Origin: Streptomyces sp. DI166
GTDB taxonomy: Bacteria > Actinomycetota > Actinomycetes > Streptomycetales > Streptomycetaceae
NCBI RefSeq assembly: GCF_900091315.1
Contig: NZ_FLSP01000092.1
Coordinates: forward strand, 1-32,975
Length of the DNA stretch: 32,975 bases
Reading direction: 5' to 3'
This document shows, in pieces, positions 1 through 7,301 of this stretch. Below the pieces are notes generated by a model. That model was not told the DNA's origin and ran no database searches. It was given only the letters and a program-made list of their open reading frames with translations. Both the position numbers and the translations under genes were made by a program. Position 1 is the stretch's first letter. Each line of letters opens with the position of its first letter.

Positions 1-504
1 GGGTTCCTCGACCGACACGCCGAAGTCCGTGGCGATACCGGCCAGGCCGTTGGCGTAGCCCTGGCCCACGGCGCGGGCCTTCCAGGCGCCGTTGCGCAGG
101 TACACCTCGACGATGACCAGCGCGGTCTCGGTGCCGAGCTGCGGGGGCGTGAAGGTGGCCAGGACGGAGTTGTCGTCGGCGTTGCGGATGGTGGCCGTGG
201 GCTCGATGCCCTGGAAGGTCTGGCCGGCGGCGTCCGGGCTGGCCGTGACCACGATCTTCTCGATGCCCGCGGGGACGGCGGCGGTGTCGATGGTGATCGC
301 GTCGGGGGCGGTGCCGCCGCCGGAGCGGTACGTCACGCCGGGGCCCGTGGGCTGGTTGTAGAAGATGAAGTCGTCGTCGGAGCGCACCTTGCCGTCGGCG
401 GTGAGCAGCAGGCTCGATACGTCTAGCCGCACCGGGGCGGTGACGTCCACCGTGACGCGGGCGGCGGAGAGAGGGATGTTCGAGCCGGGGGTCATAGCTG
501 TCAT
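1..504 (-). CDS. TerD-family protein (partial, 3' end outside window)
   Basis: The 168 visible codons read from ATG at 504 to the left edge without a stop. The N-terminus (MTAMTPGSNIPLS) and the internal segments SDDDFIFYNQP, GIEKIVVTASPD and AVGQGYANGLAGIATDFG are characteristic of the TerD/TerE (CABP) domain, which binds calcium and occurs in tellurite-resistance and stress operons. The DDD and FYNQ region belongs to the acidic calcium-binding part of the fold. An alternative ATG lies at 495; only a weak GGGG precedes the ATG at 504. Streptomyces carries many paralogues, some with long C-terminal extensions, so the full length cannot be judged. No ter partner genes are visible on the right-hand side. 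The exact cellular role is unknown. Confidence 0.88.
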   Translation of the reverse strand, partial: MTAMTPGSNIPLSAARVTVDVTAPVRLDVSSLLLTADGKVRSDDDFIFYNQPTGPGVTYRSGGGTAPDAITIDTAAVPAGIEKIVVTASPDAAGQTFQGIEPTATIRNADDNSVLATFTPPQLGTETALVIVEVYLRNGAWKARAVGQGYANGLAGIATDFGVSVEEP

Positions 505-560
505 GCCCCATTGAACGACCGAGGCCGCTTTACCGTTCCCTTACCAGGGGACCGATCGGG

Positions 561-782
561 TCATCGGCGGTTGCGGGGGTGGTTTCTCGCGGTTCGTTCG
601 TTTCCGTGCTTGTAGTTTCCGGTCCAGCGGGCCATGACGAGTTGGGGGTTGCCGGTGGTGACCTCCGCGAGGAACTTCTCCGCGCGTGCTCCTCGGAGGG
701 TGCCGGCGGTTCGGCCGGCGTGGGTGATGCGGACGGTTCCGTCGTCGGACGCGGTGTATTCGAACCCGTTGGGTTGTGGCAT
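561..782 (-). CDS. Small conserved hypothetical protein (73 aa)
   Basis: A 73-aa basic protein beginning MPQPNGFEY, with an acidic/polar N-terminal half and an Arg/Asn-rich tail ending NHPRNRR. The middle (TLRGARAEKFLAEV, then VMARWTGNYKHGNER) resembles a small protein family I recall from Streptomyces genomes without an assigned function. The frame stays open upstream to 911, but that part runs through a non-coding inverted-repeat element, so the ATG at 782 is preferred even though its ribosome-binding site is weak. It could be a small nucleic-acid-binding protein given its charge, but nothing in the sequence proves that. It lies between TerD and a probable terminator and is probably transcribed alone. 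Confidence 0.55.
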   Translation of the reverse strand: MPQPNGFEYTASDDGTVRITHAGRTAGTLRGARAEKFLAEVTTGNPQLVMARWTGNYKHGNERTARNHPRNRR

Positions 783-819
783 GCCCGGATCGTAGGCGCG
801 GTCCGCCTCCCACCCGAAA

Positions 820-1020
820 CCCTTTTTCGCCCCCGCCGCCCCTACCCTTTCCCGTCCCCTGGGGGCTGCCGCCCCCAGACCCCCGATCGGCCTAAACGGC
901 CTCGTCCTCAATCGCCGGACGGGCTTAAACCAGCCCCTCCGGCGTTTGAGGAGCGGGGGTCCAGGGGGCAGAGCCCCCTGGAGGACGGGACGGGAAGGGG
1001 TGGCGGGGGCGAGGAAATCC
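820..1020. repeat. ~200-bp imperfect inverted repeat with two GC hairpins (probable terminator)
   Basis: The left half (about 820-925) and the reverse complement of the right half (about 926-1020) share blocks: cgcccccgcc, cccgtcc, a GC hairpin, gaccccc and a 'tcaatcgccgg'-like block. Each half has its own hairpin: CTGGGGGC/GCCCCCAG at 859-878 and CCAGGGGGC/GCCCCCTGG at 961-981. It lies just downstream of the minus-strand ABC operon, so it probably ends that transcript. I recall very similar intergenic sequences repeated in many Streptomyces genomes; copy number cannot be checked here. Confidence 0.7.
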
Positions 1021-1026
1021 CAGGGG

Positions 1027-1851
1027 CTACTTGACGGCTCCCAGGGACAGGCCCTGGATCAGTTTGTCCTGGGCGGCGAACCCGGCGGCCAGCACCGGGA
1101 GGGAGACGACGAGGGAGGCAGCGCATACCTTTGCCAGGAACAGGCCCTGGCTGGTGATGAAGCCGGTCAGGAAGACGGGGGCCGTCTCGGCCACCACCCC
1201 GGTCAGCACCCTCGCGAACAGCAGCTCGTTCCAGCTGAAGATGAAGCAGATCAGCGCGGTCGCGGCGATCCCGGGGAGGGCCATCGGGGCGACCACCCGG
1301 GCCAGTACGGTCGGCAGGCGCGCGCCGTCCACCTTCGCCGCCTCCACCACCGCTGTCGGCACCTCCGACAGGAACGACTGCAGCATCCACACCGCTATCG
1401 GCAGGTTCATCGACGTGTAGAGGACGACCAGCAGCCAGATGTTGTCCAGCAGGCCCGTGTTCCTGGCGAAGAGGTAGATCGGCAGCAGGCCCGCCACCAC
1501 CGGCAGCATCTTCGTCGACAGGAAGAAGAACAGGACGTCCGTCCACCTCTTCACCGGGCGGATCGACAGGGCGTAGGCCGCGGGGAGGGCCAGGACGAGG
1601 ACCAGCAGGGTGGAGGAGACCGAGGCGACCGTCGAGTTGATCAGCGACGGCCACGGGCTCGCCCCGCCGTCCATGCCGAAGAACTCCCGGTAGCCGTCCA
1701 GGGTGAACGCGGCCCCGAAGGACGGCGGGTTGGTCGCCGCGTCCTCCTCCGAGTGGAAGGAGGTCAGTGCCATCCAGGCGATGGGCAGGAAGAACACGAT
1801 CCCCGCCAGCCAGGCCACCAGACCGAGCCCTCCCCGGCGTACGGCGTTCAT
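1027..1851 (-). CDS. Carbohydrate ABC transporter permease (MalG type)
   Basis: A 274-aa inner-membrane protein with about six hydrophobic segments and the permease EAA loop (VEAAKVDGARLPTVLARVVA) that contacts the ATPase. Length and organisation are typical of the MalG/CUT1 family. It is the last gene of the operon: its ATG overlaps the stop of the upstream permease by four bases (ATGA), which points to translational coupling. With the MalF-type permease and the binding lipoprotein it forms a sugar importer. No ATPase gene is nearby, so the system probably uses a shared MsiK-like ATPase encoded elsewhere. The substrate is unknown; the DeoR regulator upstream suggests a sugar, polyol or sugar derivative. 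Confidence 0.92.
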   Translation of the reverse strand: MNAVRRGGLGLVAWLAGIVFFLPIAWMALTSFHSEEDAATNPPSFGAAFTLDGYREFFGMDGGASPWPSLINSTVASVSSTLLVLVLALPAAYALSIRPVKRWTDVLFFFLSTKMLPVVAGLLPIYLFARNTGLLDNIWLLVVLYTSMNLPIAVWMLQSFLSEVPTAVVEAAKVDGARLPTVLARVVAPMALPGIAATALICFIFSWNELLFARVLTGVVAETAPVFLTGFITSQGLFLAKVCAASLVVSLPVLAAGFAAQDKLIQGLSLGAVK

Positions 1852-2789
1852 GCGCGGGACACCTCCTCGCGGAACAGGGACGACACGACCCGCAGCGCGA
1901 AGGTCGCGATGATGATCGAGCCGATGACGACCAGGACGCCGGCCGCCGAGGCGAGGCCGTTCTCATGGGCCTGGTAGAAGCTCTGGTAGACGGTGTAGGG
2001 CAGGTTCGCCGTGCCCAGGCCGCCCGAGGTGATGGTGAAGACCGCGTCGAAGTTCTGGACGATGTAGATCGAGCCGAGCAGCGCGCCGAGTTCGAGGTAG
2101 CGGCGCAGGTGCGGCAGCGTCAGATGGCGGAAGATCTGCCAGTCGCTCGCGCCGTCCACCCGGGCCGCCTCGATCTGCTCCTGGTCCCGGCTCTGCAGTC
2201 CCGCCAGCAGGATCAGCATCATGAACGGCGTCCACTGCCAGACCAGCGCGGCTTCCACCGCCAGCAGCGGGGTGTTGGAGATCCAGTCCGGCTGCGGGCC
2301 GCCCACGTAGTGCAGCAGACCGTTGAGCAGGCCGTACTCCGGGTTGTACAGGACGTGCTTCCAGAGCAGGGCCGCCGCCACCGGGACCACCAGGAACGGG
2401 GCGATCAGCAGGGTGCGGACCACTCCCCGGCCCTTGAACCTGCGGTCCAGCAGCAGGGCCAGGACCAGGCCCAGGGCCAGGCTGGCCAGGACGACCGCTG
2501 CGGTCAGCAGGATCGTTGTCCCCACCGACTGGCGCAGGTCGGGGTCGGTGAGGACCTCCGCGTAGTTGGACAGGCCGGTGAAGCGGCGGGCGTCGGGGTA
2601 GAGGGAGTTCCAGTCGAAGAAGGAGATCACCAGCGTCGCCACGAACGGCAGCTGGGTCACCACGATCATGAAGATCAGGGCGGGCAGGAGCGGGGCCCGG
2701 GTCGCCCAGGCGCGCAGCCGGTCCGAACGTGGCCGGTGCTCGACGCGCACGGGGGGCGGCGCGATCGGTGCGGTGGTCGTGGCGGTCAT
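1848..2789 (-). CDS. Carbohydrate ABC transporter permease (MalF type)
   Basis: A 313-aa permease with a Pro/Arg-rich cytoplasmic N-terminus (MTATTTAPIAPPPV), a first membrane span near LLPALIFMIVV and further spans after it. The EAA loop reads IEAARVDGASDWQIFRHLTL, the standard CUT1 pattern. The ATG at 2789 was chosen because it overlaps the stop codon of the lipoprotein gene (ATGA), although the frame is open further upstream. It pairs with the downstream MalG-type permease to form the membrane channel of the importer. The substrate cannot be read from the sequence. Confidence 0.92.
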   Translation of the reverse strand: MTATTTAPIAPPPVRVEHRPRSDRLRAWATRAPLLPALIFMIVVTQLPFVATLVISFFDWNSLYPDARRFTGLSNYAEVLTDPDLRQSVGTTILLTAAVVLASLALGLVLALLLDRRFKGRGVVRTLLIAPFLVVPVAAALLWKHVLYNPEYGLLNGLLHYVGGPQPDWISNTPLLAVEAALVWQWTPFMMLILLAGLQSRDQEQIEAARVDGASDWQIFRHLTLPHLRRYLELGALLGSIYIVQNFDAVFTITSGGLGTANLPYTVYQSFYQAHENGLASAAGVLVVIGSIIIATFALRVVSSLFREEVSRA

Positions 2790-4144
2790 CGTCCCTCGTA
2801 CTCCTCGGAGATCTTCTCGGCGAGCGCCTGCGACTTCCTCAGGGCCGACTCGACGGACTGCCGTCCGGCGATGGCCGCGCTGATCTCCTGGGAGACCTTG
2901 GTGCCGAGATCGGTGAACTCGGGGATGCCGACGAACTGGATGCCGGGCGCGGGGCGCGGCTGTACGCCGGGGTCGTTGGGGCGGGCGCCCTCGATGGCCT
3001 CCTTCGTCATCTCCTGGAAGGCGGCGGCCTCGGCGCGGTAGGCGGGGTTGGCGTAGGTGGAGGCGCGCTTGCCCGCCGGGACGTTGGACCAGCCGAACTC
3101 GTCGCCGACCAGTTCCTCGTACTGCTTGCCGGACGCCCAGGAGACGAACTTCCACGCCTTGTCGGGGTTGCGGGACGCCTCCTGGATGCCCCAGGCCCAG
3201 GTGTAGAGCCAGCCGGAGGACTCCGTCCTCTCGACCGGGGCCGGTGCGTAGCCGACCTTGCCCTGGACGGGGGAGCCGTCGGATTCGAGGGAGCCGGCGG
3301 CGGAGGTGGCGTCGTACCACATGGCGACCTTGCCCTGGGTCATGTTGTTCAGGCACTCGGCGAAGCCGGACTGGGCGGCGCCCGCCTCCCCGTGCTCACG
3401 GACCAGGCCGACATAGAACTCTGTCGCCCGCCGCCACTCGGGGGAGTCCAGCCGGGCCGTCCAGTTCTGGTCGAACCAGGTGCCGCCGAAGGTGTTCACG
3501 ACCGTGGTGAGCGGTGCCATCACCTCGCCCCAGCCGGGCAGACCGCGCAGGCAGATGCCCTTCATGCCCGGCTCGGCGCCGTCGAGGCGGGCGGCGAGGT
3601 CGGCGACCTGCTGCCAGGTGGGGCGGGCGGGCATGGTCAGGCCCTGCCTCGCGAACACGTCCTTGCGGTACATCAGGAAGGACGACTCGCCGTAGAAGGG
3701 CTGGCCGTAGAGCTTGCCGTCGTCCCCGGTCAGGGACGCGCGCATGGGTTCGAGGATGTCCTGCTGGTCGTACTCCGGGTCGTCGGCGACGTAGGGGTCC
3801 AGCTCCTTGAGCCAGTCGTTGCGGGCGTAGATCGGTATCTCGTAGTTGGAGAGGGTGGCGACGTCGTACTGCCCGGCCTGGTTGGCGAAGTCCTGGCTGA
3901 TCTTGTCGCGGACATCGTTTTCCGGCAGGACGGTGAAGTTGACCTTGATACCGGTCTCTTCGGTGAATCGGGGGGCGAGCTTCTGCAACTCCACCATCTG
4001 CGGGTTGTTGACCATGAGGACATTGATCGAGTCGCCGCCCGATCCGGCTCCGCCGGCGCCGACCCAGCAGCCGGTGAGCAGCGTTCCCAAGGCGACCGCG
4101 GCGAGGAGTGCGGTGCGCGGCCTCCGTCGGCTCTGGGTTCGCAT
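2786..4144 (-). CDS. Extracellular sugar-binding lipoprotein of ABC importer
   Basis: A 452-aa precursor with an Arg-rich n-region, a hydrophobic core and a lipobox ending LLTGC, making Cys26 the likely lipidated residue. The rest is a family 1 extracellular solute-binding protein (TFTEETGIKVNF-like region, QGKVAMWYDATSA, and a late KAWKFVSWASGKQYEEL segment). It captures the sugar outside the cell and delivers it to the two coupled permeases. A good AGGAG lies about six bases before the ATG. The gap from the DeoR gene is 76 bp, so DeoR may be first in the same transcript. Confidence 0.92.
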   Translation of the reverse strand: MRTQSRRRPRTALLAAVALGTLLTGCWVGAGGAGSGGDSINVLMVNNPQMVELQKLAPRFTEETGIKVNFTVLPENDVRDKISQDFANQAGQYDVATLSNYEIPIYARNDWLKELDPYVADDPEYDQQDILEPMRASLTGDDGKLYGQPFYGESSFLMYRKDVFARQGLTMPARPTWQQVADLAARLDGAEPGMKGICLRGLPGWGEVMAPLTTVVNTFGGTWFDQNWTARLDSPEWRRATEFYVGLVREHGEAGAAQSGFAECLNNMTQGKVAMWYDATSAAGSLESDGSPVQGKVGYAPAPVERTESSGWLYTWAWGIQEASRNPDKAWKFVSWASGKQYEELVGDEFGWSNVPAGKRASTYANPAYRAEAAAFQEMTKEAIEGARPNDPGVQPRPAPGIQFVGIPEFTDLGTKVSQEISAAIAGRQSVESALRKSQALAEKISEEYEGR

Positions 4145-4220
4145 GGATCGCTCCTGGGCGTATGGGGAGATAACGGGCGGGGAGGGGTGTGATGGTTCCT
4201 GGTGGGGTCGGGGGCGGGGG

Positions 4221-4997
4221 TCAGACGCGGATGATCTGCGGTCCCAGCAGGGAGTAGCGGTGTGCCTCGGCCGACGGGAGGAGGGTGCTGGTCACGATCG
4301 CCTCCAGCGCGCCCACGTCCGCGAACCGGCAGAAGCTGACCGCGCCGAACTTGGTGTGCACGCCCGCGAACACGATGCGCCGGGAGGCGCGCACGGCCTG
4401 CGCCTTGACCTCGCTGACCGCGGGGTCGGGCGTGGTCAGTCCGTGCTCCCGGGAGATGCCGTTGGCGCCGATGAAGGCGAGGTCGATGACGAACCCGGCC
4501 AGCATCTTGGTGGTCCAGTGGTCGACGGTGGCCAGGGTGCCGGCCCGGACCCGGCCGCCGAGCAGCAGCACCGAGACGTTCTCCGCCTCCGCGAGCGCGC
4601 CCGCGACCGGCAGTGACGCGGTGACCACCGTCAGCGGCCGGTCCCGGGGGAGCGCCTCGGCGATGAGCTGGGGAGTGAAGCCCTCGTCGACGAAGACGGT
4701 CTCGGCGTCCCCGATCAGCTCGGCCGCGGCGGCCGCGATCCTGCGCTTCTCGGGGACGTGGCTGGTGGCGCGGAAGGCGAGCGTGGTCTCGAAGCCGGCG
4801 CTCTCCACCGGGTAGGCGCCGCCGTGGGTACGGCGGACCAGGCCGTGGTCCTCCAGTGCGCGCAGGTCGCGGCGGACGGTCTCCTTGGCCACGCCGAGCT
4901 GGACGGCCAGCGCGTTCACGTCGACCGAGCCGCTGGCGCGGGCCACCCGGATGATCTCCCGCTGGCGTTCTTCCGCGGTCCTGTTCATCCCCGTCAC
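4221..4997 (-). CDS. DeoR/GlpR-family transcriptional regulator
   Basis: A 258-aa regulator with the N-terminal DeoR winged helix (QREIIRVARA, then VRRDLRALEDHGLVRRTHGGA) and a C-terminal sugar-phosphate-sensing DeoRC domain (DEGFTPQLIAEAL, VVTASLPVA, LLLGGRVR, FIGANGIS). Family members usually repress sugar catabolism or transport genes and are released by a phosphorylated sugar. The GTG at 4997 has GGAG six bases upstream; an in-frame ATG at 4988 is also possible. It sits upstream of and co-oriented with the importer genes, so it most likely controls them and itself. Two identical palindromes lie in its upstream region. Confidence 0.9.
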   Translation of the reverse strand: MTGMNRTAEERQREIIRVARASGSVDVNALAVQLGVAKETVRRDLRALEDHGLVRRTHGGAYPVESAGFETTLAFRATSHVPEKRRIAAAAAELIGDAETVFVDEGFTPQLIAEALPRDRPLTVVTASLPVAGALAEAENVSVLLLGGRVRAGTLATVDHWTTKMLAGFVIDLAFIGANGISREHGLTTPDPAVSEVKAQAVRASRRIVFAGVHTKFGAVSFCRFADVGALEAIVTSTLLPSAEAHRYSLLGPQIIRV

Positions 4998-5015
4998 CCG
5001 CCTCTCCGTCGAGGT

Positions 5016-5027
5016 GCCCGTTCGGGC
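5016..5027. promoter_or_regulatory. Candidate operator, copy 1 (GCCCGTTCGGGC)
   Basis: GCCCG-TT-CGGGC, followed by GT, lies 19 bp upstream of the DeoR start. The identical sequence, also followed by GT, occurs at 5100-5111, exactly 84 bp away, about eight helical turns. Spacing and position suit autoregulation by a dimeric regulator with looping. This is inference only. Confidence 0.4.
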
Positions 5028-5099
5028 GTATGAGGGAATTTCTACAGCGGGGAAGTGACGGTGACCAGGTTTGTTATCGGGCTGATGCTGACCGTTGGC

Positions 5100-5111
5100 G
5101 CCCGTTCGGGC
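5100..5111. promoter_or_regulatory. Candidate operator, copy 2 (GCCCGTTCGGGC)
   Basis: Second exact copy of the palindrome found at 5016-5027; both are followed by GT. It lies upstream of the DeoR gene and is its likely partner site. Confidence 0.35.
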
Positions 5112-5326
5112 GTGCGGCTGTCGGTGGGTGTACGGGGACAGGCGGGGGTGGGCGGTGGCCGTGTGAGGGTGTGTCGTGGCTGGTCAATCGGCATCCCGGT
5201 GGCCGTCGGGCGGTGCCCCCGGTGGGGGTCACGAAGCGCCGAGGGCGCCTGGGTGCCGTGCCCGAATGGGCGGGCAGGCGTGCCCGATCTCTGCCCGCCG
5301 CCTCACGCCCGGGGGCGCCTGATCGG

Positions 5327-6136
5327 TCAGTACGGCCAGATCGGCGGGTCGTTCACGAAGTGGCCGCCGAGGCAGGCGTGCGCCTCGTTCGCGGGGTCCA
5401 GCTCGCCCTGTTCGGCGATCAGCTTCTCGGCGTACGGCTCGGAGTCGTCCCGCGGTTCGTAGCCGAGGGCGCGGGCGCTGGTCAGGTCCCACCACAGGCG
5501 GGTGTTGGCGGAGGAGCCGTACACCACCGTGTGGCCGACGTGCTCGGCGGTCAGCGCCGCGTGCAGCAGACGGGCGCCGTCGGCCGGGCTCATCCAGACC
5601 GACAGCATGCGCACGTTGACCGGCTCCGGGAAGCAGGAGCCGATGCGCACCGACACGGTCTCCAGGCCGTACTTGTCCCAGTAGAACTGGGCGAGGTCCT
5701 CACCGAAGGACTTGGACAGGCCGTAGAAGGTGTCCGGGCGGCGCGGGGTGTCAATGGGGATCAGCGGGTCGTCGCCCTGGGGGCGCGGGGTGAAGCCGAC
5801 GGCGTGGTTGGAGGAGGCGAAGACGATACGGGCGACGCCCTCCTCGCGGGCGGCCTCGTAGAGGTTGTAGGTGCCCTCGATGTTCGCCCTGAGGATCTTC
5901 TCGAAGGGGGCTTCCAGGGAGATCCCCGCGAGGTGGATGATCGCGTCGACCCCTCTGACGGCCTCGCGCAGGGCCTTCTTGTCGGCGAGGTCGGCGACGA
6001 TCGCGTCCGGTGCGCCCTCGATGGGGCGCAGGTCGAGCAGGCGCAGTTCGTAGCCGTACTCCGGCAGCAGCTCCCGCATCAGAGTGCCGAGTCCGCCGGC
6101 GGCGCCGGTGAGCAGAACGGTGCGGGGCGCTGGCAT
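5327..6136 (-). CDS. udh: Uronate dehydrogenase (NAD-dependent SDR/epimerase fold)
   Basis: A 269-aa cytoplasmic protein of the extended SDR superfamily. The Rossmann motif TGAAGGLG begins near residue 10 and the catalytic YxxxK is Y138-K142 (YGLSK). Segments such as FASSNHAVGF, GSCFPEPVNVRMLS and the Trp/Asp-rich C-terminal region fit uronate dehydrogenase, which oxidises D-galacturonate or D-glucuronate to the aldarolactone. The ATG at 6136 is chosen because GAGGAG lies eight bases upstream; the frame extends further but without a ribosome-binding site. It is divergent from the KdgD gene, whose product acts later in the same oxidative route, and close to pectin-degrading genes. A general NAD-dependent epimerase is the alternative. 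Confidence 0.85.
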   Translation of the reverse strand: MPAPRTVLLTGAAGGLGTLMRELLPEYGYELRLLDLRPIEGAPDAIVADLADKKALREAVRGVDAIIHLAGISLEAPFEKILRANIEGTYNLYEAAREEGVARIVFASSNHAVGFTPRPQGDDPLIPIDTPRRPDTFYGLSKSFGEDLAQFYWDKYGLETVSVRIGSCFPEPVNVRMLSVWMSPADGARLLHAALTAEHVGHTVVYGSSANTRLWWDLTSARALGYEPRDDSEPYAEKLIAEQGELDPANEAHACLGGHFVNDPPIWPY

Positions 6137-6214
6137 CCTCGGGTCTCCTCGGGTCGACGGCCGTGTGAATCCAGGGGATGGCTTCATGCGTGCACGGTAT
6201 TCACATCCGTGGAC

Positions 6215-6244
6215 AAGCTATGGATCATCGCCTGGGGTCGTCAA
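6215..6244 (-). promoter_or_regulatory. Candidate sigma70-type promoter for udh
   Basis: On the minus strand TTGACG (6239-6244) is followed after 18 bases by TAGCTT (6215-6220), a good match to HrdB-type promoters. It is about 78 bp upstream of the udh ATG. Confidence 0.5.
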
Positions 6245-6259
6245 GAGTAGCGGAGCGAC

Positions 6260-6295
6260 TGTTCATAAACATAAACTTCGATCAGGATTCTGATC
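6260..6295. promoter_or_regulatory. Candidate operators in udh-kdgD divergent region
   Basis: Two inverted repeats lie in the A/T-rich centre of the divergent region: TGTT-CATA-AACA (6260-6271) and GATCAG-GATT-CTGATC (6280-6295). They sit just upstream of the candidate udh promoter and ahead of the KdgD start, where one regulator could control both directions. The cognate regulator is not known. Confidence 0.45.
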
Positions 6296-6356
6296 AGGGG
6301 TTTGCGACCCTCTGCAACCCCCGTCCACGTGACCGCACCCGTTCTAGGGAGAGCCT

Positions 6357-7301
6357 GTGACGCCAGCCGATCTCGCCGCTCGACTCGGCATCCCCAGCGG
6401 TCCGCTGTTCTTCCCGGTCACCGCCTACGCGCCGGACGGCGCCCTCGCCCCCGACGTCTACCGCGCGCACGTGCGCCGCGGCGTGGACGCCGGTGCCGCC
6501 GCCGTCTTCGCCTGCTGCGGCACCGGGGAGTTCCACGCGCTGACGCCCGAGGAGTACCAGGAGTGCGTACGGGCGGCCGTGGCGGAGACGGCGGGCCGGG
6601 TGCCGGTCGTCGCGGGCACCGGGTACGGCACCGCGCTCGCCGTGCGCTACGCGCGGCTCGCGCAGGAGGCCGGCGCCGACGGGCTTCTCGCCATGCCGCC
6701 GTATCTCGTGCACGCGGGGCAGGAGGGGCTGGCGCGGCACTACCGCGAGGTCGCCGCCGCCACCGCCCTTCCGGTGATCGTCTACCAGCGCGACAACGCC
6801 GTGTTCACCCCGCCGACGGTCGTCGAACTGGCCCGCACGGACGGGATCGTCGGGTTCAAGGACGGACTCGGCGACCTGGACCTGATGCAGCGGATCGTCA
6901 GCGCCGTACGCACCGAAGTCCCCGGCGACTTCCTGTACTTCAACGGACTGCCCACCGCAGAGCAGACCCAGCTCGCCTACCGCGCCCTGGGCATCACCCT
7001 GTACTCCTCGGCCGTGTTCTGCTTCGCCCCCGAGATCGCCCTCGCCTTCCACACGGCGCTGCGCACCGGCGACGACGCCACCGTACGGCGCCTGTTGGAC
7101 GGCTTCTACCGGCCGTTCGTCGAACTGCGCGCCCAGGGCGCCGGATACGCCGTCGCGCTGGTCAAGGCCGGGGTGCGATTGCGGGGTCTGGACGTCGGGG
7201 AGGTCCGGCCGCCGCTGCACGAGCCGGCCGAGGACCATGTCAAGCAGCTCGCGGTACTGATCGAGCGCGGGTACGCGCTCCTTGAGGAGGACGGCCAGTG
7301 A
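6357..7301 (+). CDS. kdgD: 5-dehydro-4-deoxyglucarate dehydratase
   Basis: A 314-aa TIM-barrel enzyme of the DHDPS/NAL superfamily. The signature CCGTGEFHAL (about residues 53-62), Tyr143 in VYQRDNA and the Schiff-base Lys168 in GFKDGLGDLDLMQ are typical of 5-keto-4-deoxyglucarate dehydratase. This enzyme converts the aldarate-derived keto acid to 2-oxoglutarate semialdehyde with loss of water and CO2. Start is GTG at 6357. It is divergent from udh, which makes the upstream aldaric acid, so the two form most of an oxidative uronate route. Its TGA overlaps the GTG of the next gene (GTGA). Confidence 0.88.
   Translation: MTPADLAARLGIPSGPLFFPVTAYAPDGALAPDVYRAHVRRGVDAGAAAVFACCGTGEFHALTPEEYQECVRAAVAETAGRVPVVAGTGYGTALAVRYARLAQEAGADGLLAMPPYLVHAGQEGLARHYREVAAATALPVIVYQRDNAVFTPPTVVELARTDGIVGFKDGLGDLDLMQRIVSAVRTEVPGDFLYFNGLPTAEQTQLAYRALGITLYSSAVFCFAPEIALAFHTALRTGDDATVRRLLDGFYRPFVELRAQGAGYAVALVKAGVRLRGLDVGEVRPPLHEPAEDHVKQLAVLIERGYALLEEDGQ

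Larger units (their letters stand above)
4998..5326. other. Gene-free stretch between deoR-type gene and udh
   Basis: I see no convincing coding sequence in these 329 bases. They hold the upstream region of the DeoR gene and the downstream region of the udh gene, including the repeated 12-base palindrome GCCCGTTCGGGC at 5016-5027 and 5100-5111. Confidence 0.5.

Noticed and set aside
783..911. Longer N-terminus for the 73-aa hypothetical protein
   Set aside because: The added part is translated from the inverted-repeat element and has low-complexity composition.
946..1977. Long plus-strand frames opposite the permease genes
   Set aside because: They are antisense to well-supported permeases and have Arg/Gln/Gly-rich composition typical of shadow frames in high-GC DNA.
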